A program made the translations under genes and the position numbers. A stretch of 47,151 nucleotides of DNA from Streptosporangiaceae bacterium (GTDB lineage: Bacteria > Actinomycetota > Actinomycetes > Streptosporangiales > Streptosporangiaceae): NCBI GenBank assembly GCA_019245115.1, contig JAFARZ010000327.1, positions 1 through 47,151 on the forward strand. Direction: 5' to 3'. Below, piece by piece: positions 40,874 through 47,151 of the stretch (its first letter is position 1; each line of letters begins with the position of its first letter). The notes under the pieces were generated by a model. The model was not told where the DNA came from and did no database searches. It saw only the letters and a program-made list of their open reading frames with translations.

Positions 40874-41620
40874 TCAGCCATCGGGCCGCAGCTGGCCGAT
40901 GCGGTCGAGCAGTCCGGCCGGGTCCTTCCCGTCCAGCTGGTCATCGCTGGCCACGCGGCCGTCATGCAGCGCGATCGCCCGGTCGCAGCAGGCCGCCACC
41001 TCGATGTCGTGCGTCGCGATGAGCAGGGTCGTGCCGTGACTGCGGCGGAGACTGAGCAGCAGCTCGATGATCTCGCGCCCAGTCGAGCTGTCGAGATTGC
41101 CGGTCGGCTCGTCGGCGAGGAGCAGCCGCGGGCGGGCGATCAGCGAGCGGGCGATGCCGACCCGCTGCTGCTCGCCGCCGGACAGCTCACCCGGCACGGA
41201 ACGTTCCCGGCCAGCGAGCCCGACGGCGGCGAGCAGTTCCCGCGCCCGAGCCACCTTGTCGAAATCCGCGGGCCGGGGCAGCACCGGGGCGATCACGTTG
41301 TCCAGCGCGGTCAGCACCGGCAGCAGATGGAACTGCTGGAAAATGAAGCCAGTCCGCCGACGGTAGGTGTCGAGCTCGCGGCGCGACAGCCGGTCCACCC
41401 GCACGCCGTCGACCTCGATCTGGCCAGCGTCAGGCCGGTCCATGGCCCCGATCAGGTGCAGCAGCGTCGACTTGCCCGATCCCGACGGTCCGGTCACCGC
41501 CACCGCGGATCCCGGCTCGATCTGCAAGCTGACCGAGTCCAGGGCGGTGATCTGGTGACCAGCCGCCGGCCGGTAGACGCGGGTCACCTCGCGCAATCCC
41601 GCAGTGGCGCCGGGCATCAC
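40874..41620 (-). CDS. ABC transporter ATPase (MacB/LolD type)
   Basis: 248 residues. Walker A GPSGSGKST, Q-loop FQQFHLLP, signature LSGGEQQRVGIARSL, Walker B LLLADEPTGNLD and the H-loop IATHD. The sequence is that of the MacB/LolD/FtsE-type ATPases that drive mechanotransmission permeases. It starts 10 bases after the permease stop; the pair forms an operon facing away from padR. Confidence 0.94.
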   Translation of the reverse strand: MMPGATAGLREVTRVYRPAAGHQITALDSVSLQIEPGSAVAVTGPSGSGKSTLLHLIGAMDRPDAGQIEVDGVRVDRLSRRELDTYRRRTGFIFQQFHLLPVLTALDNVIAPVLPRPADFDKVARARELLAAVGLAGRERSVPGELSGGEQQRVGIARSLIARPRLLLADEPTGNLDSSTGREIIELLLSLRRSHGTTLLIATHDIEVAACCDRAIALHDGRVASDDQLDGKDPAGLLDRIGQLRPDG

Positions 41621-41630
41621 ATCACCTGCC

Positions 41631-44408
41631 TCATTCGTCAGCCAACACGGAGACCGGGGCCAGCCGGCTCAGCCTGGCCGCGGGCACAGCGGCCGCGAGC
41701 ATCACGACCAGCGCCCCGCCCGCTGCGGCCGACACACCGCTCAGCACCGCTAGAGCGGGCAGACCGTCACCGATGCCGGTGACGGTGGCCAGACCAGCCG
41801 CCGCCCCCGCGGCCCCGCCGGACAGACCGATGCCAAGGCCCTCGAGCAGCGTCAGCCGCCAGACGCTGGCCTGGCTCCAGCCGCAGGCCCGCAGCACCGC
41901 CAGTTCTCCGGCCCGCTCCCTGAGGCTGATCACGAGCACGTCCACGGTCCCGGCCACGCCGAGGACCAGCGCCAGGCCCGCTCCGACGTAGTCGACGCCA
42001 CGCGCCTGCGTGACCACGGCGCTGCCCAGCAGCGAGACGCTGACCACGTTCCGGTAGGCAAAGGTCACCGCGAGCAGAATGGTCAGTGCCGCGACGCCGA
42101 GCGCCAGCGCGAGCGCGCCAAGAGCGGTCCGGCCAGGTACCCGGGTCAGGTCGCGCGCGGCCAGCCCCGGCAGGCCGCGGACCGGCCGGGCGCGCCGCAT
42201 TCGCGGCACGGGCCGGCTGACCGCCTCCAGCGGGCCGATCCTGGACGCCCGCCAGGCGGGCAGTGCGCCGGCCAGGACGGCCAGGACGAAGGCCACCGGG
42301 ATGACCAGCAACGGGTACCAGGCCGGTGAGCGCAGGTGCAGCACCCAGCCGAGCAGGGCCGCCAGCACCGCACCCGCCGCACCCGCGATCAGGCCGGCCG
42401 CCGCCGGTTCGGCGAGAACCGAGACGAATACCTCAACGCGGCTCCAGCCCAGGCTGCGCAGCGTACCGATCTCGGTCCGCCGCGCGCGGACCGAGGCGAT
42501 CGTGGCGTGCCCGAGAAACAGGCCACAGACCAGCAGGATGAGCAGGAACAAGATAGCGCTCTTGCGGTCGATCGCGTTGATGATGGCGACCGCTACGCCG
42601 ATGTGCGCCCAGTCCTCGTTGACCAGGACCGCGGATCTCGCGGCCACCCCGGCGGGCAGCGCTATCATCTGCGGCTCCGGCGAACTGCCCAGCGTGACGT
42701 CGAGATCCAGTTGCGGGAACATCCGGTGGATATCGGTAGCCACCGCGTTCACCCGGGCCCGCGACATCGCGTCGACCCCGGTGACTCCCTTGATCCGGAT
42801 CATGATCGCGCTGACCGGGGCGTTCACCTGCTCGGGAGGCGTGATCCGCCCGTCGAAGAAGTACGGGATGGCGTTCAGCGTGGTCAGCATGGCGGGCGGC
42901 TGCTGCAGGTAGCCGCCTAGGTCGCGGTCGGGACGGAGCGGCTGGTCGTGCAGCGCCGCACGGCTGGCCGGGTCCGCGCCGGTTGCCCGCGGCTCACGGA
43001 ATGTTTCCAGCGGCACCTGGCTGAGCGCGCTGAAACCGGCCAGCCGGTCAGGGTCGAACGTGCCGACCTGCCGCGGCAGATAGCTGTTCTGAGCGTCGCC
43101 GAGCCCGTCGTTCAGCACGGTGACCGTCCTGACCTGGGGTGCGGTGTTCTCCACCGGGGCGCTGGGGTCGAATCCCGCCGCGGTGTTCCACACGCTCGCT
43201 GGCTGCGACCCCGTCTGGCGAACGCTTAGCGTACCGTCTGGCCCGGGAACGTAGCTGACGCCGCCAGGGAGCCTGACGCTGTAGATCGTCGGGAACGGGC
43301 CGGTCGCATGCTGGAACATTGCGCTGAACGGCTGGCTGATGGTCGCCAGCGGCCGCCCGGGTAGGCCGGTCAGGTACCGGTAGGCGCCGGGTGTGTTCAG
43401 CTCGGCGGGCAGGTCGCCAGGACTGGCCGGGGTGAGGCGCTGCACCTGGACGTCCAGTGTCTCGTTGGCGTATGGTCGCGAGGTCATCAGCACCGGGAGA
43501 TACCGGCTTCCGGGGTCCGGGTTGGCCGGAGGCGTGGCGGTGGCCTCGTTCTCCGTTAGCATCCGGCCGCTGACCAGTGCGCGGTCCAGGCCGATCAGCC
43601 GGTTCTCCCGCACCGGGTCAATCGCGGTCAGCTCGACGGGAAACGCGACGGCTATGTTAAATCCGATCGGGCCCGGTTGATTGAAGTAGCTCACGCCAGG
43701 AGTCCGGGTGGAGACGCAGTTGAGCTGTGTGCGCAGCCGCGGGTCGAACGGCGACGTGACGTGCCGCGGGCCATAGGCGCTGGCCGGAGTGGCGGGATCT
43801 TGCCAGTAGGAGAGCGGCTCCCGCCGTCCGTCCGGGTCCACGTTGAACCACAGGCAGGCCCACACCTGCTGACCGCGATAGCTCTGCGAGACTTGTCCCT
43901 GCGCTTCCCGGTTCAGCGGGGCCGAGGTGACGAAGACGTACATGTCCGCGTCAGGGAAGACCCGCTGCCCGCCGCCGACGACGTATGTGGGACGCAGCCG
44001 GTAGGCCTGGTACGGAGCGTCATTCAGATACGGCTGAATGCTGAAATGCACGTCGGCGAGGACATTCACGTACCCGAGGTTGGCCACCGGGGCGGCCACG
44101 TCGACCCCCTGGATCGCGGCGACCTGGTGATACTGAGCCAGCGTGATGCCACCGAAGATCCCGGACAGGAAGTTGCTCTGCACCAGCCCCCGGCGGCGTT
44201 CCAGCGCGGTCCTGGCACCGGGCGGGCGGATCAGGATGTCGTAGGCCGACCTCGCGTTGGCGCCGACGATGCCCACGGTGATCGCGCTGCTGGTGCGGAC
44301 CGCGGCGGTAAGCAAGGTGAAGCTGGTAGCGGCCACCAGGATGCCGGCCGTCAGCGCGGCGACGCGGCCGGGAGCGCGGCGCAGCCGCGAGCGGATCATC
44401 CGGAGCAC
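41631..44408 (-). CDS. FtsX/MacB-like ABC permease with large extracytoplasmic domain
   Basis: 925 residues. One N-terminal TM helix (about 16-36, VAALTAGILVAATSFTLLTAAV), a large extracytoplasmic domain to about residue 605, three TM segments with the FtsX signature (ILFLLILLVCGLFLGHATIASVRARRTEIGTLRSLGWSR), and a second FtsX core at the C-terminus (VISLRERAGELAVLRACGWSQASVWRLTLLEGLGIGL). Such permeases extrude peptides, lipids or drugs or act on cell-wall enzymes rather than importing. The start lies 6 bases from a PadR operator. Confidence 0.9.
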   Translation of the reverse strand: MLRMIRSRLRRAPGRVAALTAGILVAATSFTLLTAAVRTSSAITVGIVGANARSAYDILIRPPGARTALERRRGLVQSNFLSGIFGGITLAQYHQVAAIQGVDVAAPVANLGYVNVLADVHFSIQPYLNDAPYQAYRLRPTYVVGGGQRVFPDADMYVFVTSAPLNREAQGQVSQSYRGQQVWACLWFNVDPDGRREPLSYWQDPATPASAYGPRHVTSPFDPRLRTQLNCVSTRTPGVSYFNQPGPIGFNIAVAFPVELTAIDPVRENRLIGLDRALVSGRMLTENEATATPPANPDPGSRYLPVLMTSRPYANETLDVQVQRLTPASPGDLPAELNTPGAYRYLTGLPGRPLATISQPFSAMFQHATGPFPTIYSVRLPGGVSYVPGPDGTLSVRQTGSQPASVWNTAAGFDPSAPVENTAPQVRTVTVLNDGLGDAQNSYLPRQVGTFDPDRLAGFSALSQVPLETFREPRATGADPASRAALHDQPLRPDRDLGGYLQQPPAMLTTLNAIPYFFDGRITPPEQVNAPVSAIMIRIKGVTGVDAMSRARVNAVATDIHRMFPQLDLDVTLGSSPEPQMIALPAGVAARSAVLVNEDWAHIGVAVAIINAIDRKSAILFLLILLVCGLFLGHATIASVRARRTEIGTLRSLGWSRVEVFVSVLAEPAAAGLIAGAAGAVLAALLGWVLHLRSPAWYPLLVIPVAFVLAVLAGALPAWRASRIGPLEAVSRPVPRMRRARPVRGLPGLAARDLTRVPGRTALGALALALGVAALTILLAVTFAYRNVVSVSLLGSAVVTQARGVDYVGAGLALVLGVAGTVDVLVISLRERAGELAVLRACGWSQASVWRLTLLEGLGIGLSGGAAGAAAGLATVTGIGDGLPALAVLSGVSAAAGGALVVMLAAAVPAARLSRLAPVSVLADE

Positions 44409-44413
44409 ACAGC

Positions 44414-44462
44414 TACATTGTCACAATATATGACCTCAGGGTAGGGTTTACATTGTCACAAT
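44414..44462. promoter_or_regulatory. Twin PadR operators in the divergent promoter
   Basis: TACATTGTCACAAT occurs twice in the same orientation, at 44414-44427 and 44449-44462, 35 bases apart. Each contains the perfect inverted repeat ATTGT-C-ACAAT. One copy hugs the permease start and the other the padR side, which is what is expected of autoregulation plus repression of the transporter by the PadR protein. Confidence 0.8.
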
Positions 44463-44483
44463 TCAGGAACCGGGAGCTGGGCA

Positions 44484-45101
44484 GTGCCTCTTCACCATGC
44501 GGTCCTCGTACTGCTCAGCGACGGGCCGGGTTACGGGTACGAACTCAAGACGCAGTTCGAGGAGGCGATCGGCCCCCAGTGGGGCGGCCTCAACATCGGG
44601 CACCTGTACCAGATCCTGGAACGGCTGGAGCGAGACGGGTACGTGGCTTCCAGCCACGTCAGCCAGTCCAGCCGACCGGACAAGACCCTGTACACGCTCA
44701 CCGCGGCCGGCCGGGAGGAATTGCACGGCTGGGCGACACGGGCCTGGGTGCGGACCTCGGGCTTCCGCGATGAGTTGTTCCTCAAGCTCCTCGGGGCAAG
44801 CCGGCTCGGAGCTGACGCTCTCAGCGAGCTGCTCATGGCCCAGCGCAGCGCCTGTATTTCCGACATCGGCGCGCTGACCAGGCTTCGCTCGGAGCATGGC
44901 GGCGAGCCCTTGGTCGCGCTACTGATCGACGCCGCGATCGCGCATCTCAAGGCCGATCTTCAGGTCGTGGACAGCGCCGCGGCCCGGCTGTCCCCGGGCC
45001 TACGCCGGCCATCGTCGGATAGCCGGGCGGGGGCAGCCGACGACGATACGGCAGCTAGAGCGGCGGGCATGCGTCCGCCTAGGACTGGCCGGATTCCATG
45101 A
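44484..45101 (+). CDS. PadR family transcriptional regulator
   Basis: 205 residues from GTG 44484 with GGGAG 7 bases upstream. The N-terminal winged helix is typical: HHAVLVLLSDGPGYGYELKTQF, LNIGHLYQILERLERDGYV and TLYTLTAAGREEL. A C-terminal PadR dimerisation helix region follows to about residue 160; the tail is disordered. PadR proteins next to ABC transporters usually repress them and release on binding the exported drug. The divergent MacB/FtsX pair and the twin ATTGTCACAAT sites support that reading. Confidence 0.93.
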   Translation: MPLHHAVLVLLSDGPGYGYELKTQFEEAIGPQWGGLNIGHLYQILERLERDGYVASSHVSQSSRPDKTLYTLTAAGREELHGWATRAWVRTSGFRDELFLKLLGASRLGADALSELLMAQRSACISDIGALTRLRSEHGGEPLVALLIDAAIAHLKADLQVVDSAAARLSPGLRRPSSDSRAGAADDDTAARAAGMRPPRTGRIP

Positions 45102-45182
45102 GCTCTCGCGGGTCCCATAGCCAGCCGGGGCAACGTCAGCACCGGCGGCGAACCGTAGCCGTTCAGTGGCGTCAGCGGTTCG

Positions 45183-45230
45183 ATCCGGATCCCTGTTGGA
45201 TCCATCCGGATCCCTGTTGGATCCATCCGG
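45183..45230. repeat. 21-bp tandem repeat beside repeat A
   Basis: Period-21 repeat of 2.3 units (unit begins ATCCGGATCCCTGTTGG). It directly adjoins repeat A copy 2, at the place where copy 1 has the 54-bp palindrome. Confidence 0.8.
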
Positions 45231-45317
45231 GCGCGCCCTGGTGCAGCGGGATGAGAGTGGCCAGATGTGTGCCTGGGATCCCTGCGCCAGGACCTGCCGG
45301 GCTGGTACAAGCCCACG
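45231..45317 (+). repeat. Dispersed repeat A, copy 2
   Basis: Matches the reverse complement of 401-488 with about 5 substitutions and one indel. It lies in the 310-base gap between padR and the P450 gene; the rest of that gap (45318-45400) is A/T-richer and holds the P450 promoter (TGATTATATTGAATCGG). Confidence 0.8.
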
Positions 45318-45411
45318 CCGCTCGACGAATTGCCAACATTGACCGCTATTTCATGCTCATGATTATATTGAATCGGCATGTCTGGTGTGGATATGTGTCG
45401 GCGGAGGTGCG

Positions 45412-46746
45412 ATGAGCGAGGTTACGAAGGCGGCCGTCATGAAAGCCAGCGGCTGCCCGGTCAGCCATACCGACTACACCGTGCCGCGGCCGCTGTTCGA
45501 GACCTATGAGCTGCTCAACGCCGAACGCGAACAGGGTCCGTTCCTGTGGAACGACTCGCGGCGGCGGCCGTTCTGGATGATCACCGAGTACGAGCACGTG
45601 CTCGAGGCGCTGCAGATGCCGGACGTGTTCAGTAACGAGGTCATCAGCGCGCTGAGCCCGGAGCACACCTTTGACCTACTCCCCCAGTTTCTCGACCCGC
45701 CGGAGCATACGGCGATGCGCCGGGTGCTGAACCGGTGGTTCGCGCCCGCGGCGGTGCGCCGGCTGGAGCCGCTGGTGCTCAGCCGGTGCATCGAGCTGAT
45801 CGAGGAACTGCGGCCGGTGGGCGGCTGCGACCTGGTCAGCGACTTCGCGATCCGGTTCCCGACCGACCTGTTCCTGGCCACGCTGAACCTGCCGATGTCC
45901 GATGGTGACGTCTTCCTGGGTCATGTCGAGAACGTATTCAAGAGCTTCGCCGGCCGCGAGCTCGAGGCGGCGGCGCGGTCCACGGACTGGATCCGCGATT
46001 ACTTCGACCGGGCGATCACCGCGCGGGAGCGCGAGCCGCGGGACACCGAGATGGATTTCATTTCGCGGCTGCTGGTCTCCGAGCTTGGCGGGGCGCCGAT
46101 CCCGCGCGAGGACATCATCACGATCTGCTACACCGCGATGCTCGCCGGGCTGGACACCACGCGCAGCGCGCTGGGCTATATCTTCCACCACCTCGCGCGC
46201 GACCCGGACCTCCGGCACCGGCTCACGGGTGAGCCCTCGTTGTGGCCGAAGGCAGTGGAGGAATTCGTCCGTCTGTACCCGCTGGTGTACATGGACGGGC
46301 GGCTGGTCACGCGGGATCTTGACTTCCACGGCGTGCCGATGCGCAAAGGGGACATCGTCTGGCTGGGCCTGGGCACCGCCAACCACGACCCGAAGAAGTT
46401 CGCCGGCCCGCGCACCTTCGACATCGACCGCGAGCACGTCAACCACCACCTCTCGTTCGGCGCGGGACCGCACCGCTGCCTGGGAATGCACCTGGCACGC
46501 CACGAGCTGGTCATCGCGGTCAGCGAATGGCACAAGCGCATCCCGGACTACGAGATCGCCACCACCGAACAGCTCTACGAGCGCGGCGCGCAGCTGTCCA
46601 TCAACCGGCTGCCGTTGCGCTGGGAGGTTTTATGGGAGGTTTTATGGGTGCCGTGCTGTCCGTCGACGAATCCCGCTGCACCGGGCACGGGCGCTGCTAC
46701 ACGGAGGCGCCGAAGCTGCTCAGCGATGACGACGAGGGATTCGTGA
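45412..46746 (+). CDS. Cytochrome P450 with C-terminal read-through into the ferredoxin gene
   Basis: 444 residues from ATG 45412 with GGAGG (45403-45407) upstream. I-helix AGLDTT (245-250), ExxR E284/R287 in EEFVRLYP, haem loop FGAGPHRCLGMH with Cys356. The family usually ends near residue 405 (INRLPLRWE); here the frame continues about 39 codons, overlapping the ferredoxin gene by about 103 bases, because the 12-bp duplication at the junction has no stop in this frame. The tail contains two TTA Leu codons. It resembles terpene- or fatty-acid-hydroxylating P450s that travel with a dedicated ferredoxin. Confidence 0.92.
   Translation: MSEVTKAAVMKASGCPVSHTDYTVPRPLFETYELLNAEREQGPFLWNDSRRRPFWMITEYEHVLEALQMPDVFSNEVISALSPEHTFDLLPQFLDPPEHTAMRRVLNRWFAPAAVRRLEPLVLSRCIELIEELRPVGGCDLVSDFAIRFPTDLFLATLNLPMSDGDVFLGHVENVFKSFAGRELEAAARSTDWIRDYFDRAITAREREPRDTEMDFISRLLVSELGGAPIPREDIITICYTAMLAGLDTTRSALGYIFHHLARDPDLRHRLTGEPSLWPKAVEEFVRLYPLVYMDGRLVTRDLDFHGVPMRKGDIVWLGLGTANHDPKKFAGPRTFDIDREHVNHHLSFGAGPHRCLGMHLARHELVIAVSEWHKRIPDYEIATTEQLYERGAQLSINRLPLRWEVLWEVLWVPCCPSTNPAAPGTGAATRRRRSCSAMTTRDS
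46622..46646 (+). repeat. Duplicated ribosome site and start codon of the ferredoxin gene
   Basis: The 12-mer GGGAGGTTTTAT occurs twice in tandem (46622-46633 and 46634-46645). Each copy supplies a GGGAGG ribosome site and is completed by a G to an ATG (46632 and 46644), both in the ferredoxin frame. Confidence 0.85.
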
Positions 46747-46853
46747 CGTTGCGCGGTAGTTCGATGGAGATCAGCGACGATGAGCTGGCTGACGCCCGCA
46801 AAGCCGTCACCGCGTGCCCCGAGCGGGCCATCACCCTGACAAGGACTAACTGA
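46644..46853 (+). CDS. [3Fe-4S]-type ferredoxin
   Basis: 69 residues from ATG 46644 (73 from ATG 46632). Cluster ligands: CTGHGRC near residue 12-18, with His in place of the middle Cys of a [4Fe-4S] motif, and the distal Cys-Pro in ACPERAITL. Acidic overall, as usual for P450 electron donors. It overlaps the 3' end of the P450 gene and is the only ferredoxin in the window, so it probably serves this P450 and perhaps those at 6930 and 26891. No ferredoxin reductase gene is present. Confidence 0.92.
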   Translation: MGAVLSVDESRCTGHGRCYTEAPKLLSDDDEGFVTLRGSSMEISDDELADARKAVTACPERAITLTRTN

Positions 46854-46882
46854 ACCTGTCCACGGATTAAACTTAGGTCTTA

Positions 46883-46970
46883 CGGAAGGAAGGGCGCCGC
46901 TTTCCGGTACCTTTTCTTCCACGGAGTCCCTATCTTCCACGAGATGGGCAGCCCATGTGCCCGCTATGCG
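46883..46970 (-). repeat. Dispersed repeat B, copy 2
   Basis: 88 bases whose reverse complement matches 4607-4694 at about 74 positions without gaps. It begins 29 bases after the ferredoxin stop. The hairpin arms (GGTACCGG-AAA side) are partly preserved. Confidence 0.8.
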
Positions 46971-47018
46971 ATGCTACGAGTAAGTACACCAGGCTGGCGG
47001 GGCACCTTAGCTTGCCGT

Positions 47019-47151
47019 TTAACCTGTCGGGCTGGGCGCGGTCTTCTTTGTCTTGCTGGTGTTCTTTTTATTGGTCGTGGTCTTGCCGACGTCGTGGCGG
47101 GTGGCCGGGCGGCGGTTGGTTGATCCTGGCGGGCGGCCGGGGCCGGGTTTG
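47019..47151 (-). CDS. C-terminal fragment, probable transposase
   Basis: On the minus strand the frame runs from the window edge to a TAA at 47019-47021 and encodes 43 residues: PGPGRPPGSTNRRPATRHDV, then a Lys/Thr-rich tail (KTTTNKKNTSKTKK). The GRPPGSxNRRPATRHDVGK pattern is how several actinobacterial IS701/IS4-like transposases end, as I remember them. The base composition of this end (A-rich Lys/Asn/Thr codons) differs from the neighbouring genes. The call rests on this short tail only. Confidence 0.5.
   Translation of the reverse strand, partial: KPGPGRPPGSTNRRPATRHDVGKTTTNKKNTSKTKKTAPSPTG

Noticed and set aside
45183..45230. CRISPR-like spacing of repeats
   Set aside because: Units are immediately tandem with no spacers and only 2.3 copies.
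45170..45235. tRNA-like TTCGATCC sequence
   Set aside because: It belongs to a 21-bp tandem repeat; no cloverleaf can be drawn around it.

Overview
The window is high-GC DNA with actinobacterial hallmarks: frequent GTG/TTG starts, ATGA/GTGA gene overlaps, an AfsR-type SARP regulator, many class I P450s and an Eis-like acetyltransferase. It fits a filamentous actinomycete; the genus cannot be told from the sequence alone. No tRNA, rRNA or CRISPR array was seen.

Left flank (1-6.9 kb): a repeat-bearing non-coding stretch with a perfect 54-bp palindrome, a secreted GH25 muramidase, a cysteine-free HesB/IscA-like protein, a small secreted Cys-containing protein, a PaaK-like acyl-CoA ligase and an MFS transporter.

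Centre (about 6.9-26.2 kb): a lanthipeptide gene cluster. A minus-strand operon runs from a 65-residue precursor (22750) through a LanKC/LanL-type synthetase, a separate LanC cyclase, a PhyH-type dioxygenase, an Eis-like acetyltransferase and a RiPP-type B12/radical SAM C-methyltransferase to an ABC exporter (ending at 12026). On the plus strand, diverging from the precursor, lie a 40-residue secreted peptide ORF, an Asp/Asn beta-hydroxylase-like dioxygenase and a NodU/TobZ-type O-carbamoyltransferase. A SARP regulator, a P450 and an aldo/keto reductase lie at the left edge. The synthetase's cyclase domain has a Cys-Cys-Cys (WCGG...QCCG) zinc signature, while the separate LanC has the classical WCYG/CHG set. 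I infer a C-methylated, hydroxylated and possibly O-carbamoylated lanthipeptide; I do not recognise the core sequence.

Right part (26.9-46.9 kb): three P450s' worth of oxidation capacity in the window are completed here by two P450s and a [3Fe-4S]-type ferredoxin, with a TetR regulator and a beta-oxidation-like gene set (two SDRs, MaoC hydratase, two thiolases, OB-fold protein, LLM flavin oxidoreductase, aldehyde dehydrogenase, amidohydrolase, acyl-CoA dehydrogenase, enoyl-CoA hydratase). Short AT-rich words are shared between several of its promoters. A 3'-truncated secD is spliced against the aldehyde dehydrogenase gene. A MacB/FtsX-type ABC transporter with a divergent PadR regulator and twin operators sits within this block.

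Two dispersed repeat families (A, about 88 bp; B, 88 bp) occur in inverted orientation near the two ends of the window, and two 54-bp palindromes share a CCGGTTATAACCGG core. The last 133 bases look like the C-terminal end of a transposase.
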